Positions 35,507 through 46,757 of a stretch of 64,000 bases of DNA are shown piece after piece. The position numbers were made by a program, and so were the translations under genes. Origin of the DNA: Symsagittifera roscoffensis (lineage: Eukaryota; Xenacoelomorpha; Acoela; Convolutidae). Below the pieces are notes generated by a model that ran no database searches, was not told where the DNA came from, and saw only the letters and a program-made list of their open reading frames with translations. The DNA lies in assembly GCF_963678635.1 (NCBI RefSeq), contig NC_087065.1:57686754-57750753 (forward strand). The letters run 5' to 3'. Within the stretch, counting starts at the first letter, position 1. Every line of letters begins with the position of its first letter.

Positions 35507-36645
35507 TGTCGTATGAGGGAAAGGCCTCTTGCTTTTAAAGTGTTTCATAAATAAAGCGTGTCTCATCTATGTTCACTCAATGGTGTATTCCCACAGCGCC
35601 GAACATTCACAACACTTAAAATTGAGAAGCTCTTCACAGCGCCAAAAACTTAATTAGGTAGTAATTAAAAAGGTAGACCAAAGCAATTAGGTAGACTTCT
35701 GAAGTGGTTTATCTCAAATCAAATAAAACCCATACTTTCTGCTCGCTCTGCAAAAATTTTGCTCTGCAAAATGCTTGCGATGTTAATCACGGCGTCCCTT
35801 TCTCATCTAATTTTCTGCGTACTTTCATTTGTAAATAATCTGGTAACCTTCCAAGAGCCAAACTATCTAATGATCTTGCATCAATGTCCCAATTTATCTA
35901 CAAAAAGCCTTTTTAGCAATATCAACACTCTTATTTGAACAACAAAACTAACCCTAATTAATTAAGAATGCCCTCTATTGGCGCATACCTACAATAATTG
36001 TATTCAAAGCCAGAATTCTTTCTATCGCTTCCGGGCTACAATCAAAATCAAAATCACCATCTATCTTCAATAAACTAAATTAGCTACGTATACTATTCTT
36101 CAAAGATGGTCCGTTAGTTTTTTTTTATCATAAATGCTCATATCCAAAGTCACCATCCATCTTCAATTAACTAAATTAGCTACGTATACTATTCTTCAAA
36201 GATGGTCCGTTAGTTTTTTTTTAATCATAAATGCTCATAGTCTTAGTCATAACTAAATAATCAGCGCTTGCTTTTAGTGATAGCAAAGAGCTACTGATTT
36301 ACGATGTTTTGAACTGAGGGAACAAAGCAAACTGTTTTCCATGCTTTGCCAAATTTATTTACAAAAACATTTTTCAGTGTCTCTCAAGCGCTCTTTTTCA
36401 ACCAACTCGGTGCTTCTGCAGCGCACCACCTTATTATTTAAAACTTTTATAGGGTTCTCCCCTCTATATCTATTACAATAGCCACTGTTACTACTATAAT
36501 AACTGTTATTATTTGTTTTCTGAACAGCACAACAATACCACACAAACTTCTTCAATCAGATGACGTCCTTCCAGATCCGATCCACAGGTGAATTTGATTT
36601 TCGTCTCAAAAAACTATAAAACTAAAAAAAAAAGTAAATTCTTTC

Positions 36646-37589
36646 GTTTAAATTGAAGGAGCAAAGCCAGGATATGCTCAGACATGAAGTCACTTGTAAA
36701 AGCTAAATGACTCAGAAGATCAAAATTCATGGGCTCTAGATAGTGAAAATTTCGTTTCATTTAGATTTAACATACCAGTCGAAGCCAGCAAGAATACAAA
36801 AACATGGCGTCAAGCTCTTATTGCTTAAAAAAACTTTAAAAAAACGCCAACTTTCAAATCTGCGCTCTACAAAAGACAATCTTTGTAAGTGATGACGAAC
36901 CAAAATTAAACTTATAGGATAACAAATTTAAATCGCAGTCTTTCATTTAAGAAAAAACGAATGCGGAAAATTAATAAAAAAAACACAAGAAACTCCAAAA
37001 ATCATCTTAATGCATTTCTCTGCTAAAAAAAATTCGGAGAAACCATTGCAAATAGCTTCAAGTTTGAAAATCTTCCTAACTATAAATTTCAGCACCAAGT
37101 TGTTTCTATGAAAAAGAAACCAAGGGCTGTTTTACCGTTGAACCACATCAAAACCAACCTATTGACAAAACTCGGTTTTTGCGCAGGTTTATAACACCGT
37201 AGAGTGTAAAAAAGATCTTCTCAAACCTCATGCAAAAAACCGCAAGTCCCATCTGATATTCCATCATGGGCCCTTAAAATGGTTGCATTGAAATCTAATC
37301 GCTTCTTAATTTGATTTCGATAAATTTTTAAGAAGTATTTTCTTCCAGGGAAGCTAAAAAAAAATTGTCACACCAATTAAAAAAGATGATCCTGCAGCAC
37401 CTAAAAACTACAGGCTTATCTGAAATACTGGAGCATTATTAAAAATGTTTGAAAAATGACTATAAAAACAGATCATTTATCTCAAAACTTTTGAAACAAC
37501 ACTCAATTTGGTTTCAGAAAATCACACGCAGCAACTGATGCTAATTTACTTTGCACAAACTCATTCAGAAAAATGAGTGATACCAACAC
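36646..37589 (+). pseudogene. non-LTR (LINE) reverse transcriptase fragment, unit 2
   Basis: Second copy of the LINE RT front part, nearly identical to 34561-35506 and ending at the same internal base. The QFGFRKSHAATDA block starts at 37504. It is present because the composite unit was duplicated, not because of an independent insertion. Confidence 0.8.
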
Positions 37590-38729
37590 TGTCGTATGAG
37601 GGAAAGGCCTCTTGCTTTTAAAGTGTTTCATAAATAAAGCGTGTCTCATCTATGTTCACTCAATGGTGTATTCCCACAGCGCCGAACATTCACAACACTT
37701 AAAATTGAGAAGCTCTTCACAGCGCCAAAAACTTAATTAGGTAGTAATTAAAAAGGTAGACCAAAGCAATTAGGTAGACTTCTGAAGTGTTTTATCTCAA
37801 ATCAAATAAAACCCATACTTTCTGCTCGCTCTGCAAAAAGTTTGCTCTGCAAAATGCTTGCGATGTTAATCACGGCGTCCCTTTCTCATCTAATTTTCTG
37901 CGTACTTTCATTTGTAAATAAACTGGTAACCTTCCAAGGGCCAAACTATCTAATGATCTTGCATCAATGTCCCAATTTATCTACAAAAAGCCTTTTTAGC
38001 AATATCAACACTCTTATTTGAACAACAAAACTAACCCTATTTAATTAAGAATGCCCTCTATTGGCGCATACCTACAATAATTGTATTCAAAGCCAGAATT
38101 CTTTCTATCGCTTCCGGGCTACAATCAAAATCAAAATCACCATCTATCTTCAATAAACTAAATTAGCTACGTATACTATTCTTCAAAGATGGTCCGTTAG
38201 TTTTTTTTTATCATAAATGCTCATATCCAAAGTCACCATCCATCTTCAATTAACTAAATTAGCTACGTATACTATTCTTCAAAGATGGTCCGTTAGTTTT
38301 TTTTTAATCATAAATGCTCATAGTCTTAGTCATAACTAAATAATCAGCGCTTGCTTTTAGTGATAGCAAAGAGCTACTGATTTACGATGTTTTGAACTGA
38401 GGGAACAAAGCAAACTGTTTTCCATGCTTTGCCAAGTTTATTTACAAAAACATTTTTCAGTGTCTCTCAAGCGCTCTTTTTCAACCAACTCGGTGCTTCT
38501 GCAGCGCACCACCTTATTATTTAAAACTTTTATAGGGTTCTCCCCTCTATATCTATTACAATAGCCACTGTTACTACTATAATAACTGTTATTATTTGTT
38601 TTCTGAACAGCACAACAATACCACACAAACTTCTTTAATCAGATGACGTCCTTCCAGATCCGATCCACAGGTGAATTTGATTTTTGTCTCAAAAAACTAT
38701 AAAACTAAAAAAAAAAGTAAATTCTTTCG

Positions 38730-40325
38730 TTTAAATTGAAGGAGCAAAGCCAGGATATGCTCAGACATGAAGTCACTTGTAAAAGCTAAATGACTCAGAA
38801 GATCAAAATTCATGGGCTCTAGATAGTGAAAATTTCGTTTCATTTAGATTTAACATACCAGTCGAAGCCAGCAAGAATACAAAAACATGGCGTCAAGCTC
38901 TTATTGCTTAAAAAAACTTAAAAAAAACGCCAACTTTCAAATCTGCCTTCTACAAAAGACAATCTTTGTAAGTGATGACGAACCAAAATTAAACTTATAG
39001 GATAACAAATTTAAATCGCAGTCTTTCATTTAAGAAAAAACGAATGCGGAAAATTAATAAAAAAAAACACAAGAAACTCCAAAAATCATCTTAATGCATT
39101 TCTCTGCTAAAAAAAATTCGGAGAAACCATTGCAAATAGCTTCAAGTTTGAAAATCTTCCTAACTATAAATTTCAACACCAAGTTGTTTCTATGAAAAAG
39201 AAACCAAGGGCTGTTTTACTGTTGAACCACATCAAAACCAACCTATTGACAAAATTCGGTTTTTGCGCAGGTTTATAACACCGTAGAGTGTAAAAAAGAT
39301 CTTCTCAAACCTCATGCAAAAAACCGCAAGTCCCATCTGATATTCCATCATGGGCCCTTAAAATGGTTGCATTGAAATCTAATCGCTTCTTAATTTGATT
39401 TCGATAAATTTTTAAGAAGTATTTTCTTCCAGGGAAGCTAAAAAAAAATTGTCACACCAATTAAAAAAGATGATCCTGCAGCACCTAAAAACTACAGGCT
39501 TATCTGAAATACTGGAGCATTATTAAAAATGTTTGAAAAATGACTATAAAAACAGATCATTTATCTCAAAACTTTTGAAACAACACTCAATTTGGTTTCA
39601 GAACATCATACGCAGCAACTGATGCTATTTTACTTTGCACAAACTCATTCAGAAAAATGAGTGATACCAACAATTTTGTTGATTGCTCTTTATCAGATCT
39701 CTGGAAGAAAAACGCAAGAAATTAAGTTTTTCCGAACCTGCTAAAGAGTAAATACATTCTTTCATAAGCAACCGATACTTGAATATATTAGTAAATAACA
39801 AGGAATCGGACTGGTTCTCACTTCATCATGATATCGCTCAAGGCATTCTTTTAGAATTCGGCCTTCTTATCAACGATCCTGTAAGAGCAACTGACTAACT
39901 CATTTAAAATAGTTCAATATGCAGATGACCTAATTCTTTTCTGTGACGATAAAAATATTTAACCTCCTTTAAGAGAGCTTTAAAAATTTGCATTATGTTA
40001 TCACAGTAATTGCGGACACAGTTACTCCTATTTAATGCTAGAAAGAAAACAGAACTTGCCATCTCCAGTAGAAAACGTAATCAAACACAAAAAGATGAAC
40101 TCTAATACCCAATTGCGCTCGATATAATTATAGATGTAGAAAAAATCAATTGAAATATCTCGGGACAATTTTAGACCAAATTTTGACCTTGCAAGTCGAA
40201 GTGAAAATTTATCTCATGAAAAATAGCCTGCGCAATTAAAACACTAAAGGAGATCATAAAACCATTTCCTATCAAAACTAAATTTTTCAATGATGTAACA
40301 GTCGCCTATTTACCTCACAGATGAG
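38730..40325 (+). pseudogene. non-LTR (LINE) reverse transcriptase, longest copy
   Basis: The third unit continues past the duplication breakpoint at 39673 into the rest of the RT. Further blocks are AQGILLEFGLLIND at 39836-39877 (the PQGSILGPLLF-type block), the catalytic-loop block IVQYADDLILFCDDKN at 39909-39956 with its Asp pair intact, KYLGTILDQ at about 40153-40179, and a final IKTLKEIIKPFPIKTKFF stretch near 40230. It is heavily broken. It is probably the original LINE insertion from which the 2.08-kb units were made. Confidence 0.85.
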
Positions 40326-43300
40326 ATTAAAGAAAAATAGGCTTTATAACCATTGGCTCAAGAGTCAGGGACACTATCTCTTGTGTTTTTCTACCTCAAA
40401 CGGTCGCAGCCAATTCGGTTCACTTGCGACAGGAGACTACAAACCGCGTTACAGCTTGAAGGCCACTACCAAAATAACCCCCACTCTTGAAATAATAACA
40501 CCCCAAAGCTTAGGTCTCAAAATACCCAAAACACACGAACACCGTTAAAAACAGGGTCGGAACTTTACGTACACAGTTACTTTTTAATAGACAGTGGACC
40601 ATTGATCCATTTCAGATGGATCAACCTAAGTTTCCCACTAACTCAACATAATAATATAAACCACACTCAAAAAATTTAAATTACTGACACATACCGACAC
40701 GATTTCTAGAACCGAGTAACTAAATTAATAAGCAACTCTAGAATTAATCCGAAAATCAAGCTTAACTCAAAAAGTTTGAATTGAATAAGTTTTAACCCAA
40801 GACACAAGTTTTCTGTTTGGACCATTGGGCAGCTTCAGCTGTCCACCTTTCCACTAAGGTTCACTCTGGTCCACTCTATTTTCTCTGTTTCATCTTGTCA
40901 CGACTCGTTCTTTCTCTAGGAATGAGACAGCTCTACTCTCGTTCGATTAATACGGCAAAATTGCGGATAGCAATTTCACGCGCCTATTTTTTGGACTACT
41001 TTCCCGCGATTGTAGTTCGATTCCTCTGATTTTATTTTTCTGTGTTTTCAGTTGTCCCGAGAAACTTGAGCACGACATGCTCATTTCGTGTTTGTGACAT
41101 TTGACCAGAATGTACGAAAATTTATCGATCAGAAAAAGAACATCTAACCTGGAAGGTTGATAGTTTTCATGGATTAGCAACGTTATTTGAACGATTAGAC
41201 AATTTTAAAAGAAACAAGCTAATTTTTAAAATTTTGATTTGGAAGTGAACGACACGTAACCTTTTTATAATTTGCACACACTGAAACGGCGAAACACAAC
41301 AACAACATTTGCAGTGGATGAAACAACGAAAAAACGACAACTGATTGAAATTGTAATTGGAGATTGTCAGGAACCATTCCGAGTTGTAAATATTGTGCTG
41401 TTACAATCGCTACAACGTAGAACCCGAGAAAAAGGAAGGGTGTTGGGACGACGTGTCCAGCCTTCCGGAAAGAAATGGGAGTGCTATTTCCCCGGATTCC
41501 AGAATCCGGAAGGGTCGCGGGCGGATAACTCAAACTGTTTAACATAAACTTTTAGCTTACTGGTCATGTCCTGAATTGAATTTAGTTACCATCCAGATTC
41601 ATTTTCAGATAATGAGAAGCTAGGGGTTGAGGGAAAGGGTTGATCCATCTTCGATGGAGATGATGATTTTTATCTACTGAACAAAAACAATAGTAATTTA
41701 AGAAATAGTAGTAGCCCTAATTTTAGGAGTGACCTCGTGGTTTGGGGATACTGAGACCCAGCCATGAGTTCGCTATTTTTGCATATAATTAAGTTAACTT
41801 GAGCGTTCTGGTCAAAGCCGGAAAGCAACGTTTTGTCAACCCGACGTTAGAAAACCACTAAAAAAACTGGCTTTGGCAGAGACGGTGGAAAGCATGTAGA
41901 GCTTTGTTTAGACGCTAGCCAGTCGTTTTATAGCTTAGCTTTAATTTCCGTCGATATGTACTTCCGGGCGAATGTTGAATAGATGTTTTTATGGCGCTCC
42001 TTGGTGTTATTCTTTTTAACATCATGACCGGCAAACCGTTAACGAGCACTCCGCGCCGAGCGGTTGCTCAAAACAACGCCCTAACCACCGGGGCGGAAGG
42101 GTAGTTCGGAACGCGGAAGCCTTCCGGATTCCCGTGAATAGCTAGTTAAGACCGAAAATTCACGAAGCAGGAAGCGAGGGAGGATTCGCAGCCCTGTCAT
42201 TTCCTGAGTGGTACGTGACCATAAACACTTAAAGAAATACCGGAAACCAAACAAAAAGTAGTATAGTACCTAAGAAAAAAAACAAAAAACAAACAAATAA
42301 CCGAAAAAACCAAAAACAGTAAAAAAGTGTAAAATCAGTAGAAATCATTCCCCCAGACGAGATGTGATCCTACCCTCCCGTTTGTTGTTGTTAGATATAT
42401 TATTGCTACAGGCATTTATATCAGTCAGGATCTTTACGATCAAATTTGTGGCCGGTTTGTGGTGCTTGTACTGTAGGGTTATCTGAGTTTTTAGGCACGT
42501 TAATGCTAATTTGCGCTCAATCCGGAAGGGTCTCGGGATTAGAGAAGAAGACTGATCCGGCAAGCAGTGCAAGGAGCGACAAGAAGGGGCTCAAGGACAA
42601 CAACAACCGACTGTTGGGTATCGACATCAAGTCTTGTATCCCTTTTGGTACAAAAAGTGAGATATTAATCTGTGGGGGGCTCGACAGTGACTGCACTGTA
42701 GTGACCCTTCACCGAAATGCGAATTTCCGAGTTAAGCACTTTAATTCGGTTATTGAACAAACCCGGAGGGGAATAGTTTTATTATTATTACTATTTATAC
42801 AGCCTATTTTATTACTCCTATACCGTTTTTCAGTGAAAAACACAGTAAGCAGACCGGTTTTTAGGGTCAAAATTGCGATATTTTGACCCCCCCCCCCACA
42901 AATCGCGATTTTTGAGATATCGATATTTTTTGGAACGGAAAAAACGCTAAAAAATTAGTGTTTTACATCCTAATTGTCTTAGTATATTATGTAGAACCGG
43001 TTGAGTTTAGTTCAGAAGTGGTTGGACTTAATTGGGTTCCAAAAACCCATTTTTCGTGATTTTTGAAAAAACGAAACGCTACAAAATAAGAAAATTGAAG
43101 TTTTTGAGTTAGGACAGTAAAAATTGTTGTTCGGACAACGCTCACTAGTGAATCGACAGATTTTTGTTTGCCGATAACCTTCCGGGTTACAGAGAAACCG
43201 AACTTAACGGGTTTGATTTAGTGGATTCATCAATCCGGAAGGTTCCAAATAGCATTGTTTTTGGCAATTTTTTTCAGCTGGAATGTTTTAGACCGGTTTT

Positions 43301-43943
43301 TTTCCATTAATCTAAAAGAATATAGGCCTACTTCTTAGCTCGGATCAATAATTTTTAGGTCGGAAAGAGCAGAATTGCGAAAAAAAATTAAGCGGAACCT
43401 ATAAGAGAGAAAAATATTTTTACTTTGAAAAAAAAAGACCTTTTTGTTAATAACTTTGAAATAATTAGACAAATCTGGCTGATCTTGGTACCATTAGATC
43501 AGAAATTAGGTGAGCTTACCCATAAGTTCTTCAATTATTCGAAAAAAAGCGTGAAAATTTTTTAAGATTGTTTTTAGCAATATTACTACTTCTTGAAGGT
43601 AGACCCTTCCCCTTTTTTTGTTAATTTTTTTGGAAAGCCCTTATACTCCTACCAAAGGGTAGTGACCGTTGGATAAGGCACTTTTACGCTGATCTAGACA
43701 AAAATGGAAGGCTATGGAGACCAGAAAACTATAGTGGAGTCGAAACTAGGCCAGTGATAAGACCCTTCACAGTTAAGGTGAATTGTCAAATAAGAGGCTT
43801 AGCTTCTATCCGGAAGGGTCTTGGGAAAGATAATGCACCCTTCCTAGTTAGTTCCAACAGCATTATAGCATCGGAGAACGCAAGGGTATCGGGTGAAAAT
43901 TTTGAAAGTCTCTGAAAAGCTACTTTTACAAACCGGATGGCTC
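40326..43943 (+). other. no recognised gene; dispersed CCGGAAGGGTC motifs
   Basis: About 3.6 kb with no ORF that resembles a known family. The longest plus frames (41272-41547 and 42446-42886) overlap equally long frames on the other strand or lack conserved features. There is an 11-base C run near 42887-42897, followed by an AT-rich segment. Copies of a CCGGAAGGGTC-like motif lie at about 41507, 42522 and 43810, with variants near 43235 and reverse copies near 41461 and 42121. An undetected LTR or 5' flank of the Gypsy element could lie here. Confidence 0.5.
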
Positions 43944-44340
43944 CCAATCCGGAAGGATCTTATTTTTGCCAATCCGGAGGGGTCCCAATTTTGCCAATCC
44001 GGAAGAGCACCAATCTTGCCACTCCGGAGGGGTCTTGGTTTTGCCAATCCGGAAGGAACCCAATTTTGCCAATCCGGAAGGGTCCCAGTTTTGCCAATCC
44101 GGAGGGGTCTTGTTTTTGCCAATCCGGAGGGGTACTTTTTGTGCCAATCCGGAGGGGTCTTGTTTTTGCCAATACGGAGGGGTACTTTTTTGCCAATCTG
44201 GAGGGGCCTTAATTTTGCCAATCCTGAAGGGTCCCAATTTTGCCAATCTGGAAGGGTCCCAATTTTGCCAATCCGAAGGGGTACTATTTTTGCCAATCTG
44301 GAGGGGTCCCAATTTTGTCAATCTGGAGGGGTTCTATTTG
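43944..44340 (+). repeat. 25-bp minisatellite, 16 copies
   Basis: Sixteen tandem units of mostly 25 bases (one of 24, the last 23), each CCAATCCGGA(A/G)GGGTC plus a variable T-rich end. Variation is ordered, with recurring CCCAATTTTG and TTGTTTTTG ends. Because 25 is not a multiple of 3 and the unit lacks stops, several frames on both strands stay open across the array, which creates spurious ORFs of 78-152 codons. Spacers are absent, so it is not a CRISPR array. Confidence 0.95.
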
Positions 44341-45076
44341 TCAAGACTTAAGTAGACAAAAGAAAAGAAAATAGTGAAAGGTATTAGGTTATTAAGAGAC
44401 ATGCTAGGAAACAGTAACTGCGCTGGTAACTTGCCTCTTTATAAAAGACCAGACCAAAACAAAACAGGTCTAAACTCGGATTTTCAAGTCTAAATTGAAC
44501 AAGAATGTGTAACTGATTTGTGTGGATTGAAATCCAAATCGTTTTTTGGGGAAACGTGATTTCGCTGAGGACTTTAGTAGGTCTAGCTCGGGCAATCTGA
44601 AGGCAGATAGGTAACACAGGACTCGGTGGGTGCAATAGACGCCCACTTGAGAAAGTTTTGTCTGTTTGATGCAGCACCAAGCAGGGAAAGCTTTTCCTTT
44701 AGAAACAAGTTCGACTATTACATTGCGACTGACTAAAGTGCAAAACACATTCGTTTTTAATTGAAAATAATCTTATTTTTCTTTATTTTGGTTTTAAATC
44801 AATAATATCTGTCCTTGATTGGGTAGTGAGAACACTATCTTTTGAATAATTTGATATCATCATACTGTGCTAGCTTCACATCTTACAACTAATAATCGAT
44901 TATAGTGAATAAAATGCATACACGCAGTACTGTGATAACATACAAGGGTTCAGGATCACTATTTAAGTGAAACTTTTGGAATTTTTTTGTGTTGTGTTAT
45001 TGTTATCAGTAGTCAGACTAAAAGGACACTAGCAGTCGAATTGAGTGTATAGGCAGTAAGAAGTGATAAATTGAAA
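44341..45076 (+). other. region upstream of the Gypsy gag, no gene seen
   Basis: AT-rich sequence between the minisatellite and the first gag-like ORF. It would hold the 5' LTR end, primer-binding site and leader of the element if that element were complete, but no match to sequence near the right end of the window and no clear tRNA-complementary site was recognised. Minus ORFs at 44384-44748 have no recognisable content. Confidence 0.4.
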
Positions 45077-45343
45077 ATGAGTCTAGACAAGTCAGGAATA
45101 CCTAAGTTAAGTGATAGCTCCAGGAAATTCATACCAGAGAAACAGAGAAAAGCAATCAACGACCCTTTTGTGGAAAGGATCACACGAACCCGGACCGACA
45201 AAGGTAAGAAAGTTTCAGGCAGAATTGTTGATTTCAGGAGTCAAAAGTCCTCTGAAGGACAAAAGGCAAAATTAGAAGTAGAGGTCCATCCGGACCCGGC
45301 TATGGATGAGAACCAGGAGAGACACGGACCGGAAGGGGGATGA
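45077..45343 (+). CDS. hydrophilic gag-like N-terminal ORF
   Basis: An 89-codon ORF from ATG at 45077 to a TGA at 45341-45343. Rich in Lys, Arg, Glu and Ser (for example RKFIPEKQRKAINDPF), with no membrane segment and no recognised domain. It is the first ORF of the element and is followed at once, in another frame, by a second hydrophilic frame, so the two may be one gene split by a frameshift. The role as N-terminal Gag is inferred from position only. Confidence 0.5.
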   Translation: MSLDKSGIPKLSDSSRKFIPEKQRKAINDPFVERITRTRTDKGKKVSGRIVDFRSQKSSEGQKAKLEVEVHPDPAMDENQERHGPEGG

Positions 45344-45352
45344 AACAGAAGA

Positions 45353-45691
45353 TTGGCGAGTGAATTTACTCCGGTAGAACAAGGCCAAGATTTTGTAACT
45401 TCCACCCTGGACCGAGAAGAGATTTCGGAACTGTCCGACATCTCTACTGAAAATGTGGCGACTACAAGATCACCCACAGACAGTACCATGATGGTTGTCG
45501 TGACGGAGAAACCGGCAACGTCCTCATCGTTTTCAGAAAGAGTGAAGAACACTTTCGAAAACTTCTTTCCATTTACCATGGGAACGGGTACAGGCGATGG
45601 AGCAGAAACCCAGGAAGAAGAAGAGGAAGATGACGAGCAAGATGACTTTGGATCTCAAGTCAGCCTCGAAAGTTCTACCCAGGAGAATTAA
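45353..45691 (+). CDS. acidic gag-like ORF
   Basis: Open from 45353 to the TAA ending at 45691. It has no upstream in-frame ATG at the start, so it is probably the continuation of the previous ORF after a frameshift. Rich in Ser/Thr, then a strong acidic run near the end (EEEEEDDEQDDF). No enzyme motif. This kind of disordered acidic stretch is common in Gag polyproteins, but no specific function is claimed. Confidence 0.45.
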   Translation: MASEFTPVEQGQDFVTSTLDREEISELSDISTENVATTRSPTDSTMMVVVTEKPATSSSFSERVKNTFENFFPFTMGTGTGDGAETQEEEEEDDEQDDFGSQVSLESSTQEN

Positions 45692-45794
45692 GCATACACC
45701 GATAGAGACACTGGCACCATGGACCAATTTGGTGTAATGAGGACAATAAGCAAGACCACAAACTGGATCAGGCCAGTCAGGAGACTTTGTGAAC

Positions 45795-46757
45795 ATGACG
45801 AATTCGGAAATGCGAACTGGGAAGAAAAGAAACACAGAGCTATGTAACGCACCTGCGGATCCAGAAGTGGATAATGAAAAGACATCAAGGCAAAGAATCA
45901 AGACCCGAGTCTCGACCAGCACCAAGCTACCTGGAACCGACAGGGTGACACCGCCACTTGTGATGCCAATAGTGGATAACGGAGCATCAATTGAAGAAGC
46001 CTTGACCAACATAGTGGGCAGTATAGGAGAACAGAATGAACAGATGTCCTTAAGAAAGAGTGAACTAGAAAGGGCAGTCCACGTCGAGGGAGAAAATCTG
46101 CGGGAAGAGATCAACTACAACAGACAAGAAGTGAGTAGAAGCGAAAAACTCTTGAAGGAGAGAACGGATGAACACTTGGATCAGAACTTGTCGCAGATGA
46201 TGAGGGAAGCTCAGCAGAGAGAGTTACGATTGAAAGACGACATGGAGAAGTTGAAAATTCAACAAGAGCCGACTCTTGGGACTCTTTACACGAAGATAGA
46301 CGCGATGATGGAGAGACGAACTCAGGCTATCATGAATAGGTTGGATGGGCTAGTAGGAAACAGGAGTGGATCGAAGACTGGAGAAACAAACTCGGGAGAA
46401 CCCAGCAGGGAGACGAGAATGAACTTCAATGAACAACCCAACAGAAGAAGGACATATGGATCCACTAGAGGAAGGGGCAGTTCATCAAGCTATGCCACAG
46501 GGGACAATAGACCATGGGGCCCAAACATTAGAGGAAAATCAACTGGTAACAGAACGACCTCAAACGAACGACCGACGCAAGATACGCATGGGACTGGGCG
46601 ATATGATTCCAGGAACAGGAGTCATGCTAATCAAGGAAGAAGTCATCCCAGCGATTTCGACCGAGGGAAAATCCAGAGCCCTTATCAGGGGGCAATGATA
46701 CTCAAGAGGGGCATTCAAAAGACGCTACATCAATGGTCACGGCCTTTGAACCTCTGA
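45795..46757 (+). CDS. gag: coiled-coil gag-like protein (matrix-region candidate)
   Basis: The longest gag ORF, about 320 codons from ATG 45795. Residues 60-180 form a charged helical region with heptad-like spacing (for example EKLLKERTDEHLDQNLSQ and RELRLKDDMEKLKIQ), likely a coiled coil for assembly. The C-terminal third is Arg/Gly/Ser/Asn-rich and basic, suiting RNA binding. The last 10 codons read out of the capsid frame, which begins at about 46733 in another frame, so the natural gene probably ran on into the capsid region. It contains no known catalytic motif. Confidence 0.55.
   Translation: MTNSEMRTGKKRNTELCNAPADPEVDNEKTSRQRIKTRVSTSTKLPGTDRVTPPLVMPIVDNGASIEEALTNIVGSIGEQNEQMSLRKSELERAVHVEGENLREEINYNRQEVSRSEKLLKERTDEHLDQNLSQMMREAQQRELRLKDDMEKLKIQQEPTLGTLYTKIDAMMERRTQAIMNRLDGLVGNRSGSKTGETNSGEPSRETRMNFNEQPNRRRTYGSTRGRGSSSSYATGDNRPWGPNIRGKSTGNRTTSNERPTQDTHGTGRYDSRNRSHANQGRSHPSDFDRGKIQSPYQGAMILKRGIQKTLHQWSRPLNL

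Larger units (their letters stand above)
33425..39673 (+). repeat. three 2.08-kb composite tandem units (1.2-kb repeat plus LINE piece)
   Basis: Units at 33425-35506, 35507-37589 and 37590-39673 are highly similar. Each has about 1.1 kb of the 1.2-kb repeat, in a version with an internal 98-bp tandem duplication (33971 and 34069 in unit 1), followed by about 0.95 kb of LINE sequence that stops at the same base. Minus-strand ORFs at 34274, 36355 and 38438 are simply copies of each other. Confidence 0.9.

Noticed and set aside
34274-38626. Minus-strand 62-66 codon ORF repeated three times
   Set aside because: Copies differ only because the 2.08-kb unit is duplicated; no recognisable protein feature.
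41219-41547. Possible host gene with ORFs on both strands
   Set aside because: Two long frames overlap on opposite strands and neither shows a domain. One, at most, could be real and neither can be supported.
42446-42886. 146-codon ORF with a hydrophobic stretch
   Set aside because: Single ORF with low-complexity hydrophobic run next to a poly-C tract; no domain and no homologue in the window.
43944-44340. CRISPR-like array of regular short repeats
   Set aside because: Repeats are directly adjacent with no unique spacers, unit length is 25 bases including the variable end, and the context is eukaryotic. It is a minisatellite.
43893-44355. Overlapping ORFs of 78-152 codons on both strands
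   Set aside because: They exist only because the minisatellite unit has no stop in several frames. No start context or conserved domain.
45533-46114. 193-codon minus-strand ORF
   Set aside because: It lies antisense to the gag-like ORFs, whose composition and context are consistent with coding; a shadow.
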